Position numbers and translations under genes: made by a program. The notes beneath the pieces were generated by a model. The model was given only the letters and a program-made list of their open reading frames with translations, was not told where the DNA came from and made no database searches. Positions 55,949 to 64,000 of a stretch of DNA of 64,000 bases are shown here, piece after piece (within the stretch, counting starts at the first letter, position 1; each line of letters starts with the position of its first letter). Origin of the DNA: Archangium minus (lineage in GTDB: Bacteria; Myxococcota; Myxococcia; Myxococcales; Myxococcaceae); NCBI RefSeq assembly GCF_044360475.1, contig NZ_CP043494.1, positions 12,090,001 through 12,154,000 on the forward strand. Direction: 5' to 3'.

Positions 55949-57580
55949 TCACTTCGCCGGCGGAGTGAGGGCCAGGGTGTGCAGGGCCTCGGCGACCATG
56001 CGGGTGACGGCGTCGAGGTTGTCGAGTGAGATGGACTCGTCCGGAGCGTGGCCCGTGTAGAGGTCGCCGGGGAAGGCGGGCCCGAAGTCGACGGCACGCG
56101 GAAAGAGCCGCGCGTAGGTGCCACCGCGCACGGACGTGGGCGTCGCCTCCGGCTCATTCATGTGCCGCTTGTAGATGTCGAGCAGCGTGGTGACGAGCGG
56201 CCCCGAGGTGTCCGCCACGTGCGGGTCCCCCACGTACCGGCCCCCTTCTCCGCCCTTCACCGCCTTCAGCTCCTTCACCCGTCCGCCGGAGTCCCGAGAG
56301 AGCAGAGCCGCGGCCTCGTCGAGCGAGGCATTGAAGGTCGCGGAGTCCTTGCCCTGAGGCCGGCGCATGTTGATGCTCAGGCTCACCTTGCCCTCCTTCA
56401 CCCGCAGCACGGTGGGCGCGACAAGGAGCCGGCCCATCAGCGTGTCCTGGTAGGCCACGCCCAGCTTTTCACCCCAGTGGTCCCCATCGAAGCGGCTCGC
56501 CACCACACCCAGCAGGGCCTCGATGCCGTTGGGCTCCAAGGGCAGCTTCGCGGCCACAGCGGCCAGGTCCCACATCGCGTTGTGCCCCTCCTCCGCCACC
56601 GAGGCGTGCACCGCCTTGCCGTGAGTGGTGAGGACCACCTGGGTGCCCTCCTGCTTCACCTCCGCCTGGAGAGAGGGACGCGCCTTGTGCACCGCCGCCA
56701 CAGCGTCCTTCACGGCAGCGAGCGCCTTGTCCGGCGCCAGGCCCGCGGGCTCCAGCTTCAACACGGCAGCGCCAGGCACCTGCGTGAGAAACTCTCCCGC
56801 GGTGACGTCCACGGCGCGCATCCGTCCCGCGGTGGGCTGCGCGGGCGCTATCCCGAGCTCGGCCTCGAGCTGCCACGCGACGAAGCCGCCCTGCGCCGCC
56901 ACCACTGGGAAGTCCGAGTCCACCGAGATGACATGCGTGGGGTGCGGCTTCTGCGTCTCGGCGTACTTCTGCATCCCGCTCCAATCACTCTCCTCGCCAT
57001 TGCCGATGATGACGAGCACCTTGCCCTGACGAGGGCTCAACCCCAGCTCCTTCGCCAGCGAGATGGCCACGAGGGCGGAGGCCAGCGGCCCCTTGTCGTC
57101 CTCGACACCGCGGCCATACAGGCGGCCCTTCTCGACGTACGGCTCGAAGGGAGGCTTCTTCCACTCGTGCGCGGGCGCGGGGACAACGTCGCCGTGGAAG
57201 ACGAGCCCCAGCCGCGGCTCGCCCTCGCCCCAGGCCAGCTCGAAGACGTCGTTCTCGCCCACCGCGCGGAAGCCAAGGCCGTGCTCACGGGCCCACTTCT
57301 CCAGGAAGCGGCGCATGGCGGCGACCTCCGGGCTCTTCGCCGCGGGCTGCTCGCTGCTCACGGTCTTGAAGCGCACCAGCGACTGGGTGATGTCCACCAC
57401 CTCGTCGAGCGCGCACGCCTTGACGTATTCGGCGTAGCGCTCCGCAGGGGACTTGCCCTTCAAGGCCTTGTCGGAGAAGCGCGCGGCGCGGGCCTTGGGA
57501 GTGCCCTTGCACCGGGCATCACCGGCGAGCGCGAGGGAGGGAAGCAGGAAGCACAGGGCGGCGAGCAGTCGGGTTCGCAT
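55949..57580 (-). CDS. secreted M20-family (Sapep/PepV-like) metallopeptidase
   Basis: The 543-residue product has a signal peptide (1-19), then M20 motifs: FHGDVVP (His129, Asp131), GRGVEDDKGPLA (Asp161), NGEESDW (Glu196/197), SVDSDFP (Asp221/223) and a C-terminal GHAPDESI. The inner insertion between residues 225 and 440 fits the lid/dimerisation domain of PepV-like dipeptidases. It cleaves dipeptides or N-acyl amino acids with two Zn2+. As an exported enzyme it may help digest peptides from prey. The ATG at 57580 is before the signal peptide. Confidence 0.85.
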   Translation of the reverse strand: MRTRLLAALCFLLPSLALAGDARCKGTPKARAARFSDKALKGKSPAERYAEYVKACALDEVVDITQSLVRFKTVSSEQPAAKSPEVAAMRRFLEKWAREHGLGFRAVGENDVFELAWGEGEPRLGLVFHGDVVPAPAHEWKKPPFEPYVEKGRLYGRGVEDDKGPLASALVAISLAKELGLSPRQGKVLVIIGNGEESDWSGMQKYAETQKPHPTHVISVDSDFPVVAAQGGFVAWQLEAELGIAPAQPTAGRMRAVDVTAGEFLTQVPGAAVLKLEPAGLAPDKALAAVKDAVAAVHKARPSLQAEVKQEGTQVVLTTHGKAVHASVAEEGHNAMWDLAAVAAKLPLEPNGIEALLGVVASRFDGDHWGEKLGVAYQDTLMGRLLVAPTVLRVKEGKVSLSINMRRPQGKDSATFNASLDEAAALLSRDSGGRVKELKAVKGGEGGRYVGDPHVADTSGPLVTTLLDIYKRHMNEPEATPTSVRGGTYARLFPRAVDFGPAFPGDLYTGHAPDESISLDNLDAVTRMVAEALHTLALTPPAK

Positions 57581-57721
57581 CGCGCCCCGGTGTACACCCA
57601 GGCGTGGCGCGTGTCCCGGGCTACGGCGAGGAGCACCGGTTCGCGCTGGCACACGCCCATCAGGAGCGGCCCATCCCTGGGGGACCGCCTGCCTGCTCGC
57701 CTGCTGAAGTCCGACGGTGGC

Positions 57722-58123
57722 TCAGCGGCCGTTGCGGCGGCTGCGCACAGGCACGGGGATGGGGCGGAGGTGACCGCCGGACTGATCGTCCTCGTCCCGC
57801 ACGCCCGCGCGCGCGAGGTGCTTGGACAGGCGGCCGACGAGCATCAGGCCCGCCATCCGGAAATCGGAGAAGAGCGACCACAGCGGGTACTTGAAGGTCG
57901 CCGGGCGGTTCTTCTCGAGGGTGAAGTGGCTCACCCAGGCGAAGCCGTAGCCCGCCACCACCGCGGCCGGCAGCAGCGCCGCGTTGCCCGTCAGCGCGGA
58001 AGTGACCCCCAGGCTCACTGCCACCGAGGTGCCCAGGAAGTGCAGCCAGCGGGTGATCGGCAGCGAGTGCTCACGCAGGTAATACGGCCAGAATTCGGCG
58101 TAGGTCGGGATGCGCTCGGTCAT
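57722..58123 (-). CDS. Mpo1-like (DUF962) membrane protein
   Basis: The 133-residue protein has YYLREHSLPITRWLHFLGTSVAV and GYGFAWVSHFTLEKNRPATFKYPLWSL, the two signature blocks of the Mpo1/DUF962 family, which includes a yeast dioxygenase that uses Fe2+ for fatty-acid alpha-oxidation. The conserved His residues are present. Two hydrophobic helices span the membrane. The C-terminal tail is Arg-rich. A metal-dependent lipid oxygenase is possible; not proven. Confidence 0.75.
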   Translation of the reverse strand: MTERIPTYAEFWPYYLREHSLPITRWLHFLGTSVAVSLGVTSALTGNAALLPAAVVAGYGFAWVSHFTLEKNRPATFKYPLWSLFSDFRMAGLMLVGRLSKHLARAGVRDEDDQSGGHLRPIPVPVRSRRNGR

Positions 58124-58231
58124 AGGTGAATTGTGCTTCCGGAGCCTCCCCTTCCGTCAACCCTTTGCAACACGTCTTTGATGCTCCGGTATCATTCGGC
58201 CTAACTTTGTAGGGATGCGGGAGGACGGATC

Positions 58232-59293
58232 GTGAACGACTGGACGCCCAAGCTCAATTCCGCCACCGCGCTCGCCAAGCTTCCTCTGACCCCCGAGGAA
58301 GGCTTCGTCCTCTCGCGTCTGGACGGCGCCACGCCGGTGCGGCACCTGACGGCCCTCACCGGACTCCCACCCGAGCGCATCCAGGCCATTCTGACGCGCC
58401 TCGTCGAACACGGCGCCGTGCTCCCCTCGCCCACCAGCGCCTCCGCGCCCCCACCTTCCGCGACCCCCCCTCGGAGCGCGGCACCTCCCCCGGAGGAGTC
58501 CCCGGAGGACAGCGAACCGCTCCTGGCCGACAGTGAGGAGCCCCTGAGCCCCGAGGAGGAAGCCCCCGAGGAAGACGACGCCTCGGCCGAGGCCGCTGCG
58601 GGGAACTGGAGGCAGATCTTCGAGCGGCGGTTGCACCCTCTCCCGGAGAACGAGCGAGCAAGCCTCGCGCGCTCCGCCGAGGATCCCGAGCTGTCCGCCT
58701 TCTGCTTCGACCCGGTGCCGGCGGTCATCAAGTCCGTGCTGGAGAACATGCGGGTGGGCCTGGGGCACGCGCGGCTCATCGCGAGGCACCATCACAACCC
58801 GGTGGGACTGGAGGCGCTCTGTGGCCGGGCGGCCTTCGCGTCGGATGTGGGAGTGCGCCGATGGCTGGTGCGCAACCCGCAGCTGCCCTCGGGGCTCTAC
58901 CGCCGGCTGTGGAGCGGCCGCCGCTTGATGGAGCAGTACAAGGTGGCGATGGACCGGGACGTGCCCGAGGGCACCCGCCGCACCGCGCGTGAGGTGATGC
59001 GCACGCGCTTCAACACCGCGCCGGCTGAGGAGCGCGTGGAGCTCATCATCAACACCGAGGGGCGAGTGCTGGCCTCGCTGGTGGGGCTGGGGGTGGACGG
59101 CAAGACGGCGGCGCTGCTGTGCGGGCGCACCTACCGCTCGCCCATGCTCATCCAGAACATCGCGCGCTGGAGCGCAGCGCCACCGGCGCTCATCGTCCAC
59201 CTGCTCAAGCAGGAGGCCGTCCGGAGGCAGCCGCAGCTGCGCATGCTGCTCCAGCGCCATCCCAACGCCCCCGCGGACGCGCGCCGCGGATAG
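58232..59293 (+). CDS. winged-helix protein with acidic linker and helical C-terminus
   Basis: The 353-residue protein starts with a winged-helix-like region (about 15-65: LTPEEGFVLSRLDGATPVRHLTALTGLPPERIQAILTRLVEHGAVL). A Pro/Glu-rich linker (66-125) and a helical, HEAT-like C-terminal domain (about 130-345) follow. GTG start after GGAGGAC. Family not recognised; the N-terminal domain suggests a DNA- or protein-binding regulator. It is alone in its operon. Confidence 0.6.
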   Translation: MNDWTPKLNSATALAKLPLTPEEGFVLSRLDGATPVRHLTALTGLPPERIQAILTRLVEHGAVLPSPTSASAPPPSATPPRSAAPPPEESPEDSEPLLADSEEPLSPEEEAPEEDDASAEAAAGNWRQIFERRLHPLPENERASLARSAEDPELSAFCFDPVPAVIKSVLENMRVGLGHARLIARHHHNPVGLEALCGRAAFASDVGVRRWLVRNPQLPSGLYRRLWSGRRLMEQYKVAMDRDVPEGTRRTAREVMRTRFNTAPAEERVELIINTEGRVLASLVGLGVDGKTAALLCGRTYRSPMLIQNIARWSAAPPALIVHLLKQEAVRRQPQLRMLLQRHPNAPADARRG

Positions 59294-59321
59294 CGCCGGG
59301 TACGAGGGACACGCGTATGAT

Positions 59322-59346
59322 GTGACCCCATCGTCAGGGGGGTCAC
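59322..59346 (+). promoter_or_regulatory. perfect inverted repeat masking the Shine-Dalgarno of the exported pair
   Basis: GTGACCCC and GGGGTCAC form a perfect 8-bp stem with a 9-base loop that ends directly at the ATG (59347). The AGGGGGG Shine-Dalgarno is inside the right arm and loop, so folding would block translation. It could also be a dimeric repressor site. Confidence 0.45.
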
Positions 59347-59586
59347 ATGAGACGAGTTCTGGCGTTGGTGCTGCTGCTCACCGTCGAGACCGCGTGCCCA
59401 CATGCATGGGGCAGGGAAGGCACGATCGACAGGGCCCTCGAGCAAGACATGATCGAGTACTACTCGATGAAGGAGTGCTCGCTCGATGAGAAGTCGTGGA
59501 TGGAGCTCTGCAACGACCCGAGCAATCCCGATAAGCAGCGACACTGCCCCACGGAGTGTCGCCCACCTGATGAAGCCAGGCGATGA
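59347..59586 (+). CDS. small exported Cys-containing protein
   Basis: The 79-residue product has a signal peptide (1-22) and mature part with Cys in SMKECSL, ELCNDP, RHCPTEC. The start is preceded by an inverted repeat over the Shine-Dalgarno. Its stop overlaps the next gene as ATGA, so the two are co-translated. The cysteine before the mature start (TAC) could be lipidated, but the lipobox is poor. Family not recognised. Confidence 0.6.
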   Translation: MRRVLALVLLLTVETACPHAWGREGTIDRALEQDMIEYYSMKECSLDEKSWMELCNDPSNPDKQRHCPTECRPPDEARR

Positions 59587-60521
59587 GCCGGGGGACTCCT
59601 CAAATGAGATGGCACACGCTCCTGGCTGCCTCGTCGGGGCTCCTCCTGACCCTGCCATTGGCAGGGCTGCTCCACATCGCCATGTCCGGACACAGGGCGG
59701 AAGTATCACACGCCCAGGACAAGCCCCTCGTTCCCATGCTCTCACCCGAGGAACGCCGGGGTCTGCTCACCTACGGGCACCCATGCGACAGGGAGGCGGA
59801 CTGCGAGCCTCCCCTGCGTTGCTTCTTCAGCACCCACACGATGAATCGCTATTGCTCGGACAGCAGATGCATGACGGACCAGCATTGCCGTGAGGGGTTC
59901 GTCTGCCGCACCCAGACCACCACCTCCCGGGGAGACCCGCTCCGCGTCTGCGCATTGGTGGGCGTGCGCAAGGAGGGCGAGGTATGCATGGCGCATTCCT
60001 CTACCCGCGACTATGCGTGTGAGGACGGACTGCTCTGCCATCTCCGGTGTGGCCGTCCCTGCGAGCTGGATGACCCCGCCTCCTGTCCCGAGGGGTTCTT
60101 CTGCCATGAAGGCGCGGAGGATGGACCCCTCTGTCAGCCCACCTGCGAGGGCCGGAGCTGCCCCGAGGACCAGCAGTGCGTCGTCCGGAGACCCAGCCCC
60201 CAGGGCCGACAGGTCTCCCTCTGCGCCAGGGTGTATGGGCAGGACTGCAGACAGAACCCCTGCCCCGAGGGACAACTCTGCAGGCTCCACGAGTACCCGG
60301 AGCACCCGGAGACGGTGTGGATGGAGTGCGTCTCGATCTGCGACGAGCAGACACCTGTTTGTCCCGACGGCACCGTCTGTCACATGCGCCAATGCCTCGA
60401 GGCCTGTACCCCCGAGGATCCCTCCTCCTGTGAGCCGGGTTTCGCCTGCCATCGCAAGACCGCCCAGGAGCCCTGGAGGTGCGAGCCAACACCCCGCGCC
60501 TCCAGCCAGCCCTCGCCATAG
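59583..60521 (+). CDS. exported Cys-rich protein with repeated Cys-pair modules
   Basis: The 312-residue product has an N-terminal hydrophobic signal (about 10-32) and 32 cysteines in the mature part, arranged in repeated short modules (CDREADCEPPLRC, CMTDQHCREGFVC, CELDDPASCPEGFFC, CPEGQLC, CTPEDPSSCEPGFAC) like EGF- or dickkopf-type small domains held by disulfides. Such Cys-rich modules are frequent in myxobacterial surface proteins. It is coupled to the upstream small Cys protein by ATGA. Adhesion or protease inhibition is possible. Confidence 0.65.
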   Translation: MSRGTPQMRWHTLLAASSGLLLTLPLAGLLHIAMSGHRAEVSHAQDKPLVPMLSPEERRGLLTYGHPCDREADCEPPLRCFFSTHTMNRYCSDSRCMTDQHCREGFVCRTQTTTSRGDPLRVCALVGVRKEGEVCMAHSSTRDYACEDGLLCHLRCGRPCELDDPASCPEGFFCHEGAEDGPLCQPTCEGRSCPEDQQCVVRRPSPQGRQVSLCARVYGQDCRQNPCPEGQLCRLHEYPEHPETVWMECVSICDEQTPVCPDGTVCHMRQCLEACTPEDPSSCEPGFACHRKTAQEPWRCEPTPRASSQPSP

Positions 60522-60542
60522 CCCGCCCGGGCCGCGCTGGCC

Positions 60543-60977
60543 TCACTCGAAGATGCGGCCCTCGAGCGCCTCGATGGCGGCGCGCACCTCCGTCGGCACG
60601 GCCACCTTCTGGTAGGTGGGGTACTGCAAGGTGACGAGCACCGCGCCACCGCGCGCGTAGCGCACGCCACTCTGAGCATCCTCCACCGCGTACTCCATGG
60701 TGATGCTCGTAGTTCCAATGCGCGTGACGCGCGCGCCCACCACCAGGTCCGCAGGGAAGACGACGGGGCGCAGGTACTCCGCGTTCGTCGCCGCGACGAT
60801 GGGGCCCACGCCGCCCTCGGGCTTCTGCATCTCCGGGCTCACCAGCCCTACCCGATTCATGTAGGCGATACGGGCCGACTCGAACCAGGTGAAGTAGCGC
60901 GCGTTGTTCACGTGACCGTACGCGTCCATCTCACTCCAATGGATGGGGAAGCGCACGGTGATGGGAAATTCGTTCAT
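60543..60977 (-). CDS. 4HBT-type acyl-CoA thioesterase
   Basis: The 144-residue protein has WSEMDAYGHVNNARYFTWFESAR, the hotdog-fold signature with Asp18 as the likely catalytic residue, then YLRPVVFPADLVV and the TTSITMEYAVED strand. It hydrolyses acyl-CoA thioesters such as 4-hydroxybenzoyl- or short fatty acyl-CoA. The ATG at 60977 is preferred over an upstream start. It is convergent with the Cys-rich gene. Confidence 0.88.
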   Translation of the reverse strand: MNEFPITVRFPIHWSEMDAYGHVNNARYFTWFESARIAYMNRVGLVSPEMQKPEGGVGPIVAATNAEYLRPVVFPADLVVGARVTRIGTTSITMEYAVEDAQSGVRYARGGAVLVTLQYPTYQKVAVPTEVRAAIEALEGRIFE

Positions 60978-61106
60978 GGAGCGCCCATGCACCACGACCC
61001 AGGCCCCTCAGCAACCGGAATCATCCGCTTGCTCGCCTACTCGGAGAGCGAGCACGGAAGTACGCGGAGTTGACCGGAACACGAGGCTGGGAGACCGTCA
61101 CGCACA

Positions 61107-62966
61107 GTGACACCGAACGAGCCTGGCACCGCGACGAAGCCGCAATCTCCGCAGACGCACGAAGAGCCCGCCCGCGACTTCGCCCTCCACGAGGTGGGCC
61201 CCAGCGACACGGGGACCGCGACGAAGCCCCAGCAGCACGCGGACATGGTGCGCTGGCTCCACCCGGGCATGCTCATCCGCACAGGCCTCGATGCATTGGT
61301 GGCCGCCGTGTTCGGTGCTCGCGCGGACCACCGGCTCATCGAAGCCGTGGTGCGCCCGCAGCCGCCCTACTTCGACTACTCGGAGGAGTCCCCCAACGAG
61401 GACTTCTGGCTGGACTACGTGGCGGACACCGGTGACGGGTGGAACTCCACCTACGCCGTGGCGCGGTTGATGGCGCTGCCCTCGCTCGAGGTGAAGGACC
61501 CCGAGAACCAGCCCCACACGCTCGAGCGCGGACGCATCCTCGTGCTCGGCGGAGACCAGGTGTACCCGGGAGCCAGCCGCGACACCTACGAGGAGCGTCT
61601 GATTCTCCCGTACGAGGAGGCCATGGCGCGCACCAAGGCGCCCAGCCCGGATCTGTTCGCCATCCCCGGCAACCACGACTGGTACGACGGGCTGGCCGCC
61701 TTCATGCGGCTGTTCTGCGCCAACCGCTGGGTGGCGGGACGACGCACGCGGCAGAGCCGCAGCTACTTCGCCCTCAAGCTCCCGCACGGGTGGTGGCTCA
61801 TCGGCACGGACGTGCAGCTCGACAGCGACATCGACGTGCCCCAAGTCGAGTACTTCCGTCAGGTGGCCACGCACATGAAGCAGGGGGATCGCATCATCCT
61901 CTGCAACGCCGAGCCCGCGTGGATTCTCGCCGCCGCCTCCAAGCGGCGCCGCGGCTACCTGGAGAACAACCTCGAGTACCTCCAGGAGAAGGTGTTCGGC
62001 CGGCGCATCTGCCTCTTCCTCGCGGGAGACCTGCACCACTACCGGCGGCACGAGGGCCCCGATGGCCGACACAAAATCACCGCGGGCGGCGGCGGAGCCT
62101 TCCTCGCGCCCACCCATGCTCCGGCGGCGCCGCGGCTGCGCGACGGGTACGTGCAGAAGACATGCTTCCCAGACGAGAAGACGTCGCGGAAGCTGGCGCG
62201 CCAGAACCTCCTCCTCATCCGCCACAGCCCGCTCTTCGGGCTCATGACGGGCGCGCTCTACCTGCTGCTCGCGCTGGCGACGTACACGGAGATTGGCACC
62301 TTCGGAATGTCGCAGTTCACGGAGGCCGTCGGCGCGGTGGCCTCCTCGGTGGTGACACGCCCGTGGTCGCTGACGCTGGGGCTGGCCACCCTCGGAGGGC
62401 TCATAGGGTTCGCGGACAAGGCCCTCGGCCGCTGGCGCCTGCTCATTGGCGGACTGCACGGCCTGGCTCACATCCTCGCCGCGTTCTTCTTGGCGTGGGG
62501 CTCGGTGTACTTCACCGTCAGCGTGATGGGCTTCTGTCCCGAGGTGATACAGAGCAACGCGTCGCTGGTCCCCGGGGTCGCGCTGTGCTCGGCCGGATGG
62601 CATCACGTGTGGGCCAAGTTCCTGCTGGGCGCCCTCTTCACCTTCGTGGGTGGCTTCCTCGTCGGGCCCTTCATCATGGGCCTGTACCTGACGGTGAGCG
62701 TCAACGGCTTCCAGGCCCACTCCAACGAGGCCTTCATCTCGCTGGCCATCCCCGACTGGAAGAACTTCCTGCGGCTGCGCATCGACAAGGACGGGCAGCT
62801 CACCGTGTTCCCCGTGGGCCTCGAGCGCGTGCCTCGCAAGTGGAAGGAGACGCACGCCGGCCCCTTCGCGCCGGCCTATGATCCCGATGATCCCAAGGCC
62901 ACCGAGCCCCGGCTCATCGAGGCCCCCGTGCACGTGGTGCCCAAGAAACGCGGCTCAGTCCCATAG
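61107..62966 (+). CDS. membrane-anchored metallophosphoesterase
   Basis: The 619-residue protein has a calcineurin-type metallophosphoesterase domain in the N-terminal half: DTGD (107-110), GGDQVYPG (148-), GNHDWYDG (188-) and a late GDLHHY (about 304-309), the usual metal ligands. The C-terminal 300 residues have about five hydrophobic segments (about 375-395, 415-440, 450-475, 510-530 and others). It probably hydrolyses a phosphate ester at the inner membrane, such as a nucleotide or lipid head group. It overlaps the next gene's end by 12 bases on opposite strands. Confidence 0.85.
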   Translation: MTPNEPGTATKPQSPQTHEEPARDFALHEVGPSDTGTATKPQQHADMVRWLHPGMLIRTGLDALVAAVFGARADHRLIEAVVRPQPPYFDYSEESPNEDFWLDYVADTGDGWNSTYAVARLMALPSLEVKDPENQPHTLERGRILVLGGDQVYPGASRDTYEERLILPYEEAMARTKAPSPDLFAIPGNHDWYDGLAAFMRLFCANRWVAGRRTRQSRSYFALKLPHGWWLIGTDVQLDSDIDVPQVEYFRQVATHMKQGDRIILCNAEPAWILAAASKRRRGYLENNLEYLQEKVFGRRICLFLAGDLHHYRRHEGPDGRHKITAGGGGAFLAPTHAPAAPRLRDGYVQKTCFPDEKTSRKLARQNLLLIRHSPLFGLMTGALYLLLALATYTEIGTFGMSQFTEAVGAVASSVVTRPWSLTLGLATLGGLIGFADKALGRWRLLIGGLHGLAHILAAFFLAWGSVYFTVSVMGFCPEVIQSNASLVPGVALCSAGWHHVWAKFLLGALFTFVGGFLVGPFIMGLYLTVSVNGFQAHSNEAFISLAIPDWKNFLRLRIDKDGQLTVFPVGLERVPRKWKETHAGPFAPAYDPDDPKATEPRLIEAPVHVVPKKRGSVP

Positions 62967-63416
62967 CGGCGCGGAGCACTCACCGCACTGGCGCTGCGCC
63001 AGGTCCAACCACTCCAGGGCCTCGCCGAGCACCTCCGCGGCGCTCCGGCCGTGCACGTCCAACACCCGGTAGAGCTCGCCGAAGCGGTTGGCCACCGCCA
63101 GCACCGCCGTCCCGGGCACGCGCCCGAAGCGCTCCGCGAGCTTCCACGTCACCGTGCCTTCCGGATCCACCAACGCCCCGGGCAGCAGCGGCTCTCCGGG
63201 CCGGCCGGGCATCACCACGCTGAAGGCCTCGACCTCCTCCTGGCGCAACCCGGGCGCCCTCGCCATCAGCTCGCGATGCAGCCCCTGACAGGCATCACAG
63301 TTGGCGTGCAGCAGCGCCACCAGCATCTCCCGCCGCTGCCATGCATCGCGCGTCCCGCGCGGGTGACCGTCCTCGGACTCGAGTTGGAACAGGGGGATGT
63401 CTCGTCGCAGCGGCAT
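62955..63416 (-). CDS. thioredoxin-like protein with CDAC redox motif
   Basis: The 153-residue protein has a CxxC motif (Cys40-Asp-Ala-Cys43) in HANCDACQ and a strand-helix pattern typical of thioredoxin/redoxin folds (VTWKLAERFGRVPGTAVLAVANRFGELYRVLD). There is no signal peptide from the chosen ATG at 63416. A CGEC pair near the C-terminus could be another disulfide. It is probably a cytosolic thiol oxidoreductase or peroxiredoxin-like protein; partners are not evident. Its end overlaps the metallophosphoesterase end by 12 bases. Confidence 0.7.
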   Translation of the reverse strand: MPLRRDIPLFQLESEDGHPRGTRDAWQRREMLVALLHANCDACQGLHRELMARAPGLRQEEVEAFSVVMPGRPGEPLLPGALVDPEGTVTWKLAERFGRVPGTAVLAVANRFGELYRVLDVHGRSAAEVLGEALEWLDLAQRQCGECSAPLWD

Positions 63417-63540
63417 GGGCCACCTCCTCTCTTTCGATAACACCCGGCTCCGCACCAGACCCCACATTCCCTCACCAGGGAGATGTCGGGGATTCGCCGG
63501 ATCAGCAGCGCGCTAGTCCGTTTTCGTGTAAAATTATGAC

Positions 63541-64000
63541 ATGACTGGTTGCTCACTCTCCGCGAATCCTCGTTTTACCCTCGCCTGTCTGCTGGCTGCG
63601 TGCGTGGCCTTGGGGGGGACGGGATGTGCCACGACTTCACGAGCGACCTCCGCCTCGCTTCCCGCCTCGGAGCCCATCGCCGAGTCCGCGCCGACTCCGG
63701 CGCCCGAGCCCCAGCCGGCTCCAGCACCCGTCGCCAAGGCCACGAAGCCCAAGGTCGCGAAGCGCGCCACGCCTCGAAGCACCCCCGAGGTAAAGCCCGA
63801 GGTGAAGCCCGAGGCGAAGATGCCCGTGGCGGCGAGAAAGTCCGAGCTGAGGAGGCCCCAATCGGACGGCGCGAACGCGTCCCTCGGAGCTACGCCCTCG
63901 CAGCCCGTGCCCTTCGAGCCCGGGGGAATGACGCGCCCCCAGCGGGTGAGCGGGAGGGAGCCGCAGCTCACCGCGGAGGCCCGTGCCGAGCGCGTGCGAG
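63541..64000 (+). CDS. lipoprotein, N-terminal part, TonB-like (cut at the window edge)
   Basis: At least 153 residues are visible. The signal ends in GGTGC (Cys29), followed by a Pro/Ala/Lys/Glu-rich linker with EVKPEVKPEAK, as in TonB periplasmic spacers, and the stretch PQRVSGREPQLTAEARAERV, which resembles the start of a TonB C-terminal domain. Lipoproteins with a TonB domain occur in myxobacteria, for example near gliding motility. The ATG at 63541 has no Shine-Dalgarno, and a TAAAAT element ends 7 bases before it, so it may be leaderless. The 3' end is missing. Confidence 0.7.
   Translation, partial: MTGCSLSANPRFTLACLLAACVALGGTGCATTSRATSASLPASEPIAESAPTPAPEPQPAPAPVAKATKPKVAKRATPRSTPEVKPEVKPEAKMPVAARKSELRRPQSDGANASLGATPSQPVPFEPGGMTRPQRVSGREPQLTAEARAERVR

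Noticed and set aside
56048..58129. 693-codon open frame on the plus strand
   Set aside because: Antisense to the M20 peptidase, whose metal ligands are all present on the minus strand.
61098..62933. 611-codon open frame opposite the metallophosphoesterase gene
   Set aside because: Antisense shadow; the plus-strand frame has all metallophosphoesterase motifs.

Overview
The window reads as chromosome of a myxobacterium, most likely a Cystobacterineae member (Archangium/Cystobacter/Stigmatella-like). The basis is: very high GC with strong G/C bias at third codon positions, dense gene packing with many ATGA start/stop overlaps, many lipoproteins, a MYXO-CTERM-type C-terminus (42289-43683), a DUF2378/TIGR02265 protein (a family I know only from myxobacteria), several orphan PAS/GAF histidine kinases, a sigma54 activator and a stand-alone terpene synthase. 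I saw no rRNA, tRNA, CRISPR array, integrase or insertion sequence.

Layout. 1-11237 is a conflict-like island. Two paralogous two-gene cassettes (256-1169 on plus, 8942-9861 on minus) each encode a small exported protein with a conserved Cys...His...Asp set resembling papain-fold toxins, followed through an ATGA overlap by a small cytosolic partner (probable immunity). Between them lies a tightly coupled minus-strand operon: MoxR AAA+ ATPase, small bpX5-like protein, degenerate vWA/beta-propeller protein and large bpX6-like protein, i.e. a MoxR-vWA-beta-propeller ternary system. An outer-membrane protein and an esterase fill the rest. The second toxin start overlaps the stop codon of a MATE exporter.

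11393-24289 holds a beta-propeller lipoprotein, an Hsp70, atpH and atpA separated by a histidine kinase (no other atp genes), a small lipoprotein operon, a sigma54 activator, a HAD phosphatase and a structured 543-base intergenic region with two imperfect direct repeats and stable hairpins. 24290-31697 holds a PAS-GAF-PAS-GAF histidine kinase, a TetR plus COQ4-like pair with a likely autoregulatory operator, an OmpA-domain protein, a Ser-rich exported protein, a MobA-like nucleotidyltransferase and a single-CBS protein. 31869-36039 is a tandem pair of paralogous lipoproteins ending in Hint domains. 36311-40400 carries an exported protein, a FadL-type porin, a SEC-C protein and an unusual exported methyltransferase with a His-rich tract.

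40536-46214 is a cell-surface module: an LVIVD-repeat lipoprotein divergent from a coupled operon of Asp-box MYXO-CTERM protein, lipoprotein, YncE-like propeller lipoprotein and diheme cytochrome c. 46347-53615 has a DUF2378 protein, a terpene synthase, two histone-H1-like proteins sharing an N-terminal motif, DUF2203, NmrA, a Gly/Trp-rich lipoprotein, DUF2892, DUF2171 and an ornithine-cyclodeaminase-family gene. 53812-64000 has an RsbR-like/GAF/PAS histidine kinase, an M20 peptidase, an Mpo1-like protein, a winged-helix protein, a Cys-rich exported pair behind a Shine-Dalgarno-masking inverted repeat, a thioesterase, a membrane metallophosphoesterase, a thioredoxin-like protein and a truncated TonB-like lipoprotein.

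Start sites were chosen by signal peptides, Shine-Dalgarno sequences and overlaps. Functions are family-level inferences from reading the sequence; no database search was run.
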